From assembly GCA_947446625.1 (NCBI GenBank), contig CANFIE010000107.1:1-10160 (forward strand): a stretch of DNA of 10,160 nucleotides. Direction: 5' to 3'. This DNA comes from Acetobacteraceae bacterium (lineage in GTDB: Bacteria > Pseudomonadota > Alphaproteobacteria > Acetobacterales > Acetobacteraceae). Both the position numbers and the translations under genes were made by a program. The notes under the pieces were generated by a model. That model ran no database searches. It was not told the DNA's origin and saw nothing but the letters and a program-made list of their open reading frames with translations. Each line of letters begins with the position of its first letter. The stretch's first letter is position 1. Below are positions 1 to 6,421 of this stretch, one piece after another.

Positions 1-2124
1 AACGAGTATATTGAGACGCATGGTGGCGATGACACCATCAGCGTGGCCGGGCACAACAACGTCATCAGCACCGGTGGCGGCAATGACCGCATTGGCCTGA
101 CCGGCGGTGCGGCGCATGACAACTTCATTGATGCCGGCGAGGGCAACAATGTGGTGACGGGCGGGACCGACGGCAACAATATCCGCAGCGGCAGCGGCAC
201 CGATGCGGTGACGGTAAGCGGCCACAACAACTTCATCCGCACTGGCGGTGGTGATGACGTCATCAACCTGGGCCTGGGCGGTGGCGACAATGTTGATGGC
301 GGCGACGGCGTGGATACCGTGGTGTACAGCGGCAATGCCGCCGACTACCAGGTGGTGCACGAACAGAACGGCATGCTGACCGTAACCGGGCATGGCGGCA
401 TTGACCATTTGACCAATGTGGAAGTGTTGCAGTTTGCCAATGCCAGCGTCAGCACGCCGGCCCTGGTGCCGGTGGGTGAGCATCTGCCGGTGCTGGAGGA
501 TGCCAACCCGATCGATGTGCTGGGCAATGTCCTGGCGAATGACATTCCCTCGCACAGTGGCGCGCCACTGGTGGTGACCGGCTTCCGCATTCCGGGCAAC
601 CCGACGCTGTTTGCCGCGGGCGCGCAGGCGCCGCTGGGTGGCGGGGCTTTCCTCAGCGTGGCGGCGAATGGCGATGTGACGCTGGAGCAGGGCGGTGCCT
701 TTAACGGCCTGGCGGCGGGTGCGCATCAAAGCGTGACGTTCAGCTACACGGTGGAGGATGGCACCGGCGCCAGCGCGGTGGGGGATGCCAGCGTTGAGTT
801 GACCGGGGTGAATGACGCGCCGGTGCCGACGAATGAGGTGCTGCACACCGATGCCGCCGCCGCCGACAACCTGGGCAATGTGCTGGCGAATGACCACGAC
901 CCCGATAGCGGCGACGTGCTGCATGTCACCGGCTTCAACATTGGTGGACATGACTATCTGGTGGGGCAGGTTGCCACGGTGAATGGCAGCGCGCAGTTCA
1001 CCATCACGGCTGCGGGTGATGTGCTGCTGACGCAGAACCACGCCTGGGATGGCCTGCCGGGCGGCACGGCGGTGAGCCTGGACTTCACCTACACCGTGAA
1101 TGACCGGGCCAATGGCAGCGGGCTTTCCGCCACCGGCAATGCGAGCATCGACCTGCATGCGCTGCCGGCGGTGCCGGTGGGCTCGACCAACCAGAGCGTG
1201 AGCGGCAATAATCAGGTGCTGCATGGCACCGCGGGTGATGACGTGCTGACCGCGACTGGCTGGCATGAGGTGATTTTGGCCGGCGACGGCAATGATGTGA
1301 TTGATGGCGGCAATGGCCAGAGCAGCATCGAAGCCGGGGATGGCAATAACAGCATCACCGTCCGGGGCGGCGCCGATACCATCAATGCCGGGGATGGCGA
1401 CAACACGCTGGTGGGCCCGGATGGCCAGGCGCATGTGCACTTCGGCGAGGGCACTGAAAGCATTACGCTGGCTGGCTACGGCAATGTCGTGGAGATTGGC
1501 GCTACCACCACGGGCACGGTGAGCCAGATTGTGGCCGGTGCCGGTGGCGCCAGTGTGACCACGCATGAAGGCCTGGGCGATGGCGATGTGCGCATCACCC
1601 TGGCCGGTCACAACAATACGGTGGTGACCGGAGACGGCGACGACACGGTGAGCGGCAGCCAGGGCAACACCAGCATTACCCTGGGTGACGGCAACAACAC
1701 CGTGGATGTGCTGGGCTACGGCAACCAGATTTTCCTCGGAGCGGGCAGCACCACTGTGCTGCATGCCGGTAGCGGCAATGACACGGTGGTGAGCGGCGGC
1801 GGCTTTGCCTTCATCAACCTGGCCGGCAACGGCAATGTGGTGGATGGCAGCGCCGGCGGCACGCTGGAGATTCACGGTGGCAGCGGCAACAGCCTGTACA
1901 TCGCGCCCACCAATGGCCCCGGGGCGGAATTGATATACGACTTCAACCTGAACAGCGGCGACCGGCTGGAGTTCAAGGGCAAGGTGCTGGCGGATCTCAG
2001 CTTCCAGATCTCGGGCAATGACCTGCTGGTTTCCACCGCCGTGGATGAGGTGGTGACCTTGGTGGGACTGGGGAATGCCCTGGCGCAGGCCAACCTGATC
2101 AGTTCGCACCTGATCTTCGCCTGA
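1..2124 (+). CDS. RTX-type secreted repeat protein, C-terminal part (5' truncated by window)
   Basis: The frame is open from base 1 to the TGA at 2122-2124, giving 707 residues; the true start lies left of the window. Numbering from base 1, residues 1-110 are Gly/Asp/Asn-rich RTX-like repeats such as GGGNDRI. Residues 100-153 form the module GGDGVDTVVYSG...DYQV...LTNVEVLQFA, common in type I-secreted proteins. Residues 162-276 and 277-392 are two cadherin/VCBS-like domains sharing LGNVLAND. Residues 406-634 are a second RTX block (AGDGNDVIDGG, VTGDGDDTV). The last 70 residues (LIYDFNLNSGDRLEF ... DLLVS...VTLVGL ... LIFA) resemble the uncleaved C-terminal signal read by type I ABC exporters. 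I see no cysteine and only two lysines, both near the C-terminus, which fits an extracellular protein. Known of the family: RTX repeats fold as calcium-bound beta-rolls. Function (adhesin, surface layer, biofilm matrix or enzyme) cannot be told, since no catalytic domain is visible here. Confidence 0.88.
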   Translation, partial: NEYIETHGGDDTISVAGHNNVISTGGGNDRIGLTGGAAHDNFIDAGEGNNVVTGGTDGNNIRSGSGTDAVTVSGHNNFIRTGGGDDVINLGLGGGDNVDGGDGVDTVVYSGNAADYQVVHEQNGMLTVTGHGGIDHLTNVEVLQFANASVSTPALVPVGEHLPVLEDANPIDVLGNVLANDIPSHSGAPLVVTGFRIPGNPTLFAAGAQAPLGGGAFLSVAANGDVTLEQGGAFNGLAAGAHQSVTFSYTVEDGTGASAVGDASVELTGVNDAPVPTNEVLHTDAAAADNLGNVLANDHDPDSGDVLHVTGFNIGGHDYLVGQVATVNGSAQFTITAAGDVLLTQNHAWDGLPGGTAVSLDFTYTVNDRANGSGLSATGNASIDLHALPAVPVGSTNQSVSGNNQVLHGTAGDDVLTATGWHEVILAGDGNDVIDGGNGQSSIEAGDGNNSITVRGGADTINAGDGDNTLVGPDGQAHVHFGEGTESITLAGYGNVVEIGATTTGTVSQIVAGAGGASVTTHEGLGDGDVRITLAGHNNTVVTGDGDDTVSGSQGNTSITLGDGNNTVDVLGYGNQIFLGAGSTTVLHAGSGNDTVVSGGGFAFINLAGNGNVVDGSAGGTLEIHGGSGNSLYIAPTNGPGAELIYDFNLNSGDRLEFKGKVLADLSFQISGNDLLVSTAVDEVVTLVGLGNALAQANLISSHLIFA
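484..1176 (+). repeat. Two tandem cadherin/VCBS-like domain repeats in the RTX protein
   Basis: Two in-frame repeats of about 115 residues each. Both carry LGNVLAND near the start (520-543 and 871-894, a 351-nt or 117-residue period, with only one base differing between the two copies). Both continue with a VTGF strand, an AAGDV or AANGDVTL strand, a 'GLxxG' turn and a closing 'F.YTV.D' strand. This order is typical of the VCBS/cadherin-like (tandem-95) repeats of large bacterial adhesins. Copy 2 has the fuller acidic loop (NDHDPDSGD) expected to bind calcium; copy 1 has NDIPSHSGA and probably binds less well or not at all. Confidence 0.75.
1216..1902 (+). repeat. C-terminal RTX-like Gly/Asn/Asp repeat block
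   Basis: About 229 residues of degenerate nonapeptide repeats. Canonical GGxGxD-like units (AGDGNDVIDGG, AGDGNNSIT, TGDGDDTVSG, AGSGNDTVVSG) alternate with a second unit of the form [IV]-x-[LV]-x-G-[HYN]-[NG]-N-x-[VI]. That second unit begins at 1462, 1594, 1702 and 1813, so the higher-order period is about 36-44 residues. The same unit begins at 37 and 208 in the first RTX block. A stacked beta-solenoid is the likely fold (inference). Confidence 0.7.
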
Positions 2125-2141
2125 GCCGGGACGGCGCATAA

Positions 2142-2176
2142 AAAGGGCCGCTCCCCTGGCTGGGGCGCGGCCCTTT
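2142..2176. terminator. Bidirectional intrinsic terminator between convergent genes
   Basis: A perfect 10-bp outer stem (AAAGGGCCGC at 2142-2151 with GCGGCCCTTT at 2167-2176) continues, after one mismatch, into a CCCC/GGGG inner stem (2153-2156 with 2162-2165) and a 5-nt loop. Reading leftward, the hairpin is followed by a run of five T, a good U-tract for the lyase gene ending at 2193. Reading rightward, the tract is shorter (TTTGTTGTTT), which should still serve the RTX gene ending at 2124. Confidence 0.85.
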
Positions 2177-2192
2177 GTTGTTTCGCGCCGGC

Positions 2193-3155
2193 TTATTCGG
2201 CGGCGAGTTGCAGGCGCGGTTCCAGCCCGGCGCCGGCCAGGGCGGCGCGGATGCGGGTGAGTTCGGCGGCGCCCAACTTCTTCAGCGGCGGGCGCACCAC
2301 GGCGCGCTGCATGCGCCCCAGCATCACCAGGGCTTCCTTCATGCGGTTGTGCATGTCGAAGGCCGGGGCGGCGTAGAATGCCTCCGACGTGGCGCGGACC
2401 AGGGTGTTGAGGCGCTGGGCCTCGGCCAGGTCCTGGCGCTGAACGGCCTCGAACAGTTCAACCTGCAACTGGGCAATGACGCTGCCGGAGCCGGAGAGCA
2501 GACCCTTGCAGCCGGTGACCAGGCTGCCCATTAGCCAGGCGCTGTGGGTGGAGAGCACGTTGACCGGGCGCGACAGGCCCTGCAGCGCCACCACATGCTT
2601 TTCGGCCAGCACCGGGTCGCCGCTGCCATCCTTGATGGCCTTGATCTGCGGGATTTCGGCGGCCAGTTCCAGCAGCGTGGCCATGGGATAGGTGAGGCCG
2701 GTGGGCAGGCCGTATTGGAACAGGATGAGCGGAAGGTCGGTAGCGGCAGCCACGGCGCGGACATGGTCGGCCAGGCATTCCGGCCGGGCGGCATGGCCAC
2801 GCGACAGCACGTTGGGCGGGAAGACCAGCAGGCAGGAGGCACCGCCGGCGGCGGCCATCTTGGCCAGCTTCACCGCCTGCATGGTGCTGTCGGAGTAGAC
2901 GCCGTTGATGATGGGCGTGGTGTCGCCGATGGCGTCCATCGTGGCGTCCAGCACGGCAACCTGCTCGGCGTATTCGCAGGAGGAGACTTCCGAGGCGTGG
3001 GCGTTGATGGTGATGCCGTTGATGCCGCGGGTGCCGGCGACGTCGCGCAGATGCGCCTTGTAGCCGGCGAAATCGACCGAGAGATCCTCATGGAAGGGCA
3101 ACAGGCAGGCGGGGATGACGCCTTCAGCCTTGTAGGCGGGGAATTTGGCGGGCAT
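2193..3155 (-). CDS. Dihydrodipicolinate synthase/N-acetylneuraminate lyase family protein
   Basis: A 320-residue class I aldolase-type TIM barrel, the usual length for the DapA/NanA superfamily. Members form a Schiff base with a keto acid (often pyruvate) and make or break a C-C bond, or dehydrate a sugar acid. The Schiff-base lysine is K175 in AIKDGSGD (equivalent to GIKEATGN in DapA), and the catalytic tyrosine is Y148 in LFQYGLPTG. The glycine-rich turn that reads GTTGE in true DapA is here NAHASEVSS (residues 51-59). The two threonines of the DapA proton relay are therefore replaced, so lysine biosynthesis is unlikely and the substrate is unknown. The ATG at 3155 is chosen because GGAGG lies 9 nt upstream and family homology begins there; in-frame codons further upstream would run into the divergent gene. 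It lies back-to-back with a TRAP transporter operon, which suggests catabolism of an imported acid (inference). Confidence 0.9.
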   Translation of the reverse strand: MPAKFPAYKAEGVIPACLLPFHEDLSVDFAGYKAHLRDVAGTRGINGITINAHASEVSSCEYAEQVAVLDATMDAIGDTTPIINGVYSDSTMQAVKLAKMAAAGGASCLLVFPPNVLSRGHAARPECLADHVRAVAAATDLPLILFQYGLPTGLTYPMATLLELAAEIPQIKAIKDGSGDPVLAEKHVVALQGLSRPVNVLSTHSAWLMGSLVTGCKGLLSGSGSVIAQLQVELFEAVQRQDLAEAQRLNTLVRATSEAFYAAPAFDMHNRMKEALVMLGRMQRAVVRPPLKKLGAAELTRIRAALAGAGLEPRLQLAAE

Positions 3156-3164
3156 GGGCGGACG

Positions 3165-3169
3165 CCTCC
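3165..3169 (-). promoter_or_regulatory. Shine-Dalgarno site of the lyase gene
   Basis: GGAGG on the minus strand, 9 nt before the ATG at 3155. It decides the start against the longer in-frame extension that would overlap the TRAP gene. Confidence 0.75.
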
Positions 3170-3259
3170 GGGTTCGGGGTGATTTCGGCTGAGGATAGCG
3201 CCAAAGCGCGGCGGTTGACCACGGGGCGTGGCTCGGGGCATCTGGCGGGAAATGCGCCC

Positions 3260-3263
3260 GAGG
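3260..3263 (+). promoter_or_regulatory. Shine-Dalgarno site of the TRAP binding-protein gene
   Basis: GAGG 6 nt before the ATG at 3270. It favours this start over the in-frame GTG at 3228 and ATG at 3252, and gives a signal peptide that begins directly with MRRRSLL. Confidence 0.6.
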
Positions 3264-3269
3264 ATTGCC

Positions 3270-4253
3270 ATGCGCCGTCGTTCCCTGCTTGCCGCCCCCT
3301 TCGCCCTGCCCGCCCTGGCGCAAGCCCAGGCCGCCACGGTGATGCGGCTTTCGCACCAATTTCCGCCCAGCCACCACAATGCGCGGGTGATGGCGGCCTT
3401 CGCCGAGGATGTGAAGGCGCGCAGCCAGGGCAGCCTGGATGTGCAGGTGTTTCCGGCTGAGCAATTGGCCCGGGCGAATGAGAATTTTCCCGGCGTGGCG
3501 CGTGGCGCCTTTGAGGCCGCCTGCGCGGTGAACTTCCAATGGGGCACCACCCTGCCGGAGATGAATGCGCCGACCATCCCCTACCTGTTCAGCGATATCG
3601 CCCGAATCCGGAAATTCCCGGGCAGCGAGGCGGCGAAGGCACTAGAGGGGCTGCTGGAGCGGCGGGCGGTGCGCAACCTGATGTGGCTCTATACCTCGCG
3701 CCAGGCGATTTTCACCAGCAACCGCAAGCTGATTGTGACGCCGGGCGACTTCCAGGGGCTGAAGGTGCGCGGGCTGAATGCGCTGACCGACAATGCGCTG
3801 ACCGCCGTGGGCGCGGCGCCTTCCTCCATGCCCGGGCCGGAAGTGCCGCAGGCGCTGCAATCCGGCGTGCTGGATGCCGGGCTGACCGATCTTTCGGCAG
3901 CGGTGTCGCGCCGGTTTTATGAGTTCCAGCGCTTTGGCACCGTGACGCCGTTTTTCTGCGTGATGAGCCATGTGTATGTAAATCCGCGCTGGCTGGCCGG
4001 GCTGCGGGCCGAGCAGCGCACCGCGCTGGAAGCGGCGGCGCGCAAGGCCGAGCAGGACCAGATGGGCGTGACCGAGGCGACGGCGGCGGCCGCGCTGACC
4101 GAGTTGCGCGCCAAGGGCATGACGCTGCACGAGCAGACCCCGGCCGAGGCGACGGAATGGGCGGCGAAGATGCAGCCGCCGGTGATGGCGGCCTTTCTGC
4201 GGCTGGCGCCAGAGCATGGCCGCCGGGTTGCCGACCTGCTGGCCACGCTGTGA
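3270..4253 (+). CDS. TRAP transporter substrate-binding protein, DctP family
   Basis: A 327-residue periplasmic receptor of a tripartite ATP-independent periplasmic (TRAP) transporter. It binds an organic-acid ligand and hands it to the membrane subunits encoded downstream. Residues 1-21 are a signal peptide with a likely cleavage at AQA|AT; the leading RRRSLL resembles a twin-arginine motif, so Tat export is possible. Family landmarks are the N-terminal strand MRLSHQFPP, FPAEQL near 61-66, GLKVR with the conserved ligand-carboxylate arginine R167, and PEVPQALQSGVLDAG (190-204), which matches the DctP 'E-x(2-3)-ALQ-x-G-V-x-D' signature. C4-dicarboxylate specificity cannot be assumed. The start is chosen from the GAGG at 3260-3263 and the signal peptide. 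The stop overlaps the next gene's start by 4 nt (GTGA), so the three TRAP genes are very probably one transcript. Confidence 0.92.
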   Translation: MRRRSLLAAPFALPALAQAQAATVMRLSHQFPPSHHNARVMAAFAEDVKARSQGSLDVQVFPAEQLARANENFPGVARGAFEAACAVNFQWGTTLPEMNAPTIPYLFSDIARIRKFPGSEAAKALEGLLERRAVRNLMWLYTSRQAIFTSNRKLIVTPGDFQGLKVRGLNALTDNALTAVGAAPSSMPGPEVPQALQSGVLDAGLTDLSAAVSRRFYEFQRFGTVTPFFCVMSHVYVNPRWLAGLRAEQRTALEAAARKAEQDQMGVTEATAAAALTELRAKGMTLHEQTPAEATEWAAKMQPPVMAAFLRLAPEHGRRVADLLATL

Positions 4254-4792
4254 CCTGGTGGGAGCGCGGCGCCGCCCGGCTGGCCGGGGCGGCAGCCTGG
4301 CTGGCCAGCGGCGCCACGGCGCTGTGCCTGGTGCTGATCTGCGTTTCGGTCGCGGCGCGCTACCTGTTCAACCTGCCCATCGCCTGGATCGACAAGGTGG
4401 CCGGCTGGCTGGTGGTGGCCATTGTGCTGCTGGCGGCGGGGGAAACGCAGCGGCGGTTCGAGCATATCGGGGTGGATGTGGCGACCACGCGCATTGGCCC
4501 AAGGCTGGCGCATGGGGCGCATCTGCTGGGCGCGCTGGCGGTGGCGCTGGTGGCGGGCGTGCTGGTGCATGCCGGGCTGGAGGCGGTTGAGTTCAGCCAG
4601 ATGGTGGGCATGCAGACCGAGATTGAGGGCGTACCCGAATGGTGGGTGCAGGCCATTCTGCCGCTGGGCGCCGCCGTGCTGTTGGTGGTGGCGCTGGCCC
4701 AGGCTGCCACGCTGGCGCTGGGGCGGGCGCCGGCACATTTGCCAACCGGGGAGGCCGACCCCGCCAGCGGTGAGCGGATGCTGCGCGAATGA
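4250..4792 (+). CDS. TRAP transporter small permease subunit, DctQ family
   Basis: A 180-residue inner-membrane protein with four predicted hydrophobic segments at about 13-38, 50-64, 92-113 and 133-156, the standard DctQ layout and length. It carries the family's RYLF...P..W.D pattern after segment 1, the conserved R-F-E-H-I-G-V-D motif (69-76) after segment 2, and VPEWWVQAILPLG (128-140) before segment 4. It pairs with the large subunit to form the membrane complex that docks the binding protein. The start is taken as the GTG at 4250, which overlaps the preceding stop as GTGA. An earlier in-frame ATG at 4157 would add 31 residues with no membrane or family character, lying inside the upstream gene. 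No clear Shine-Dalgarno is visible, so translation is probably coupled to the upstream gene. The stop overlaps the next ATG as ATGA (4789-4792). Confidence 0.9.
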   Translation: MTWWERGAARLAGAAAWLASGATALCLVLICVSVAARYLFNLPIAWIDKVAGWLVVAIVLLAAGETQRRFEHIGVDVATTRIGPRLAHGAHLLGALAVALVAGVLVHAGLEAVEFSQMVGMQTEIEGVPEWWVQAILPLGAAVLLVVALAQAATLALGRAPAHLPTGEADPASGERMLRE

Positions 4793-6069
4793 CCTTTCTT
4801 CTGCTGCTGCTGGCGCTGATTGGGCTGCTGTACCTGGGCATGCCGATGTTCGCAGCGTTGTTCCTGCTGCCGCTGGGCGTGCTGTACTGGGTGGAAGGCG
4901 GCGTGCCGGCGCTGGGCGAGATGGTGACCGGCAAGCTGGATGGCTACCTGCTGGTGGCGATTCCGCTGTTCATGCTGAAGGCGCACATCATGGTGCGCGG
5001 GCGGGTGGTGGATGACCTTTACGCCGCCGCCTTTGCGCTGCTGCGCGGAGTGCGGGGTGGCGTGGGCATTGCCACGGTGGCGGCGTGCACGGTGTTTGCC
5101 GCCATTACCGGGAGCAGCGTCGCCACGGCGCTGACGGTGGGGAAAATCGCCATTCCGCAGATGCTGCGCTACGGCATGTCTCGCCAGGGTGCCTTTGGCG
5201 TGGTGGCGGGTGGCGGGACGCTGGGGATTCTGCTGCCGCCTTCAGCGCCCATGGTGCTGTACGCCTATGTCACCGAAGCCTCGGTGAGCTACCTGTTTCT
5301 GGCCGGGCTGATGCCGGGACTGATGATGGCGGCGATGTTCGCCGGCTGGTGCATGCTGACCGAGGGCCGCGCCCGCACGCCTGAGGGCGAGGTACCGGAG
5401 GCGCCGGATGCGCGGACCTTCCTGCGCTCGATGTGGGCGGTTTCGCTGCCGGTGTTTGTGCTGGGCGGGATTTACCTTGGCGTGTTCACCGCCACGGAAG
5501 CCGCCGGCACCGGCACGCTGTATGCGCTGCTGATCGCGGTGTTCGGCTATGGCGCGCTGAAATGGCGCGACCTGCTGGATGGCGTGCAGGAGGCGACGCG
5601 CACCGCTTCCATGCTGCTGCTGATCATCGCTGGGGCGGCGATTTATGGCTACATGCTGACCAAGCTGCGGGTGCCGCAGGAGTTGGTGGCGCTGGTGACG
5701 GAATATGGGCTGAACAAGCTGCAATTCCTGATTGCCATGATGGTGCTGCTGTTTCTGCTGGGCCTGGTGCTGGAGAGCTTTTCCATCATTCTGCTGACCA
5801 TGCCGGCGATTTTGCCGGTGATGGCGGCGCTGGATGTGGACAAGATCTGGTACGGGGTGCTGCTGACGCTTTCGCTGGAGATGGCGCTGATCAGCCCGCC
5901 GGTGGCGATGAACCTGGTGGTGATCAAGGCCATTACCGGGGCGCCGCTGGCCGAGGTGAACCGCAGCATCATGCCCTACATGCTGATGCTGATGGTGGGG
6001 ACGGCGCTGCTGATAGCCTTCCCGGGGATTGCGCTGTGGCTGCCGCGGCTGGCGGGCTACGCCGGGTAA
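4789..6069 (+). CDS. TRAP transporter large permease subunit, DctM family
   Basis: A 426-residue polytopic inner-membrane protein, the normal length for DctM, which carries out sodium-coupled substrate translocation. It is almost wholly hydrophobic, with about twelve membrane segments or re-entrant hairpins. Diagnostic motifs are FAAITGSSVATALTVG (103-118, first helical hairpin with the GSS turn that contributes to sodium binding), GGGTLGILLPPSAPMVLY (141-158), LVLESFSIILLTMP (326-339) and EMALISPPVAMNL (364-376, second hairpin). The ATG at 4789 overlaps the DctQ stop by 4 nt and the Shine-Dalgarno is weak. It ends one base before the 3' end of an opposing gene. Transport direction and mechanism are known of the family; the substrate is not shown by the sequence. 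Confidence 0.93.
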   Translation: MTFLLLLLALIGLLYLGMPMFAALFLLPLGVLYWVEGGVPALGEMVTGKLDGYLLVAIPLFMLKAHIMVRGRVVDDLYAAAFALLRGVRGGVGIATVAACTVFAAITGSSVATALTVGKIAIPQMLRYGMSRQGAFGVVAGGGTLGILLPPSAPMVLYAYVTEASVSYLFLAGLMPGLMMAAMFAGWCMLTEGRARTPEGEVPEAPDARTFLRSMWAVSLPVFVLGGIYLGVFTATEAAGTGTLYALLIAVFGYGALKWRDLLDGVQEATRTASMLLLIIAGAAIYGYMLTKLRVPQELVALVTEYGLNKLQFLIAMMVLLFLLGLVLESFSIILLTMPAILPVMAALDVDKIWYGVLLTLSLEMALISPPVAMNLVVIKAITGAPLAEVNRSIMPYMLMLMVGTALLIAFPGIALWLPRLAGYAG

Positions 6070-6070
6070 G

Positions 6071-6409
6071 TTATCTGGTGCGGACCGGGCCGCTGCTGCC
6101 CGTGCCGCCACCGCCAGGCAGGCTGGTGGCCAGGGCGGCGATGGCGCCGGCCGCCAGGGGTAGCAGCGCATAGGTCCAGGGGTTGGGGCCGGCCAGGGTA
6201 TCGGCGGGCAATGGCTCGGCTTCCGCCGGGCGAGGGCGGGTGGCCATGCGGGCGGGCGCCTGCGGGGCGGCGCCGCGCGGGGGGATGACCACCTCGGCGC
6301 CTTCCGGCACGCGCAGCGTGCGCAGTTGCGCCTGGGCGGGCAGTGCCAGCAGGGAGAGCAGTAGGGCGAGGACGGGTTTCACAACCGTAGATTGCGCGGC
6401 CATGACCAT
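6071..6409 (-). CDS. Small exported hypothetical protein with C-terminal membrane segment
   Basis: 112 residues that I do not recognise. Residues 1-27 are a signal peptide (hydrophobic run VLALLLSLLALPAQA, likely cleavage AQA|QL). A short strand-like stretch LRTLRVPEGAEVVIPPRG (29-46) follows, then a Pro/Ala/Arg-rich linker (47-75). A hydrophobic segment lies at about 79-97 (YALLPLAAGAIAALATSLP), and the tail is GGGGTGSSGPVRTR. The predicted mature protein is therefore periplasmic with a membrane-anchored C-terminus. The start may be the ATG at 6409 or the ATG at 6403, both without a good Shine-Dalgarno. It begins 12 nt after the isomerase stop, so it is probably the last gene of the leftward operon, translated by coupling or reinitiation. 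The signal peptide and GC-biased third positions support a real gene, but the role is unknown. Confidence 0.65.
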   Translation of the reverse strand: MVMAAQSTVVKPVLALLLSLLALPAQAQLRTLRVPEGAEVVIPPRGAAPQAPARMATRPRPAEAEPLPADTLAGPNPWTYALLPLAAGAIAALATSLPGGGGTGSSGPVRTR

Positions 6410-6421
6410 TACGGCAAGGGT

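Larger units (their letters stand above)
3156..3269. promoter_or_regulatory. Divergent promoter region, lyase / TRAP operon
   Basis: These 114 nt separate two divergent starts and must hold both promoters. On the plus strand TTGACC (3215-3220) is a possible -35, but the hexamer 17 nt later (GCATCT) is a poor -10. On the minus strand TATCCT (within GCTATCCTC, near 3192-3200) is a possible -10 without a matching -35. A 13-nt dyad, CCACG-GGG-CGTGG at 3219-3231, overlaps the middle and could be an operator. A 5-bp arm is weak evidence in such GC-rich DNA. No regulator gene lies in the window. Confidence 0.4.

Noticed and set aside
37..1900. Short recurring DNA words (ggcaatg, ggcggcgacgg, cacaacaac) as a possible CRISPR or intergenic repeat array
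   Set aside because: They are in frame, degenerate at third positions and encode Gly/Asn/Asp protein repeats; there are no uniform repeats with unique spacers.
2193..3155. Calling the lyase dapA (4-hydroxy-tetrahydrodipicolinate synthase)
   Set aside because: The GTTGE proton-relay turn is replaced by AHASE, and the context is a transporter, not lysine biosynthesis.
2544..3182. 212-residue open frame on the plus strand opposite the lyase
   Set aside because: Antisense shadow of a confident gene with no recognisable protein features.
3156..3539. N-terminal extension of the lyase reading frame by 128 residues (in-frame start at 3539)
   Set aside because: It would overlap the divergent TRAP binding-protein gene, its composition is unlike a protein domain, and family homology plus the GGAGG site support the ATG at 3155.
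3270..6069. Naming the transporter as a C4-dicarboxylate (Dct) system
   Set aside because: DctP/Q/M are family names; nothing in the visible sequence fixes the ligand beyond an organic acid.
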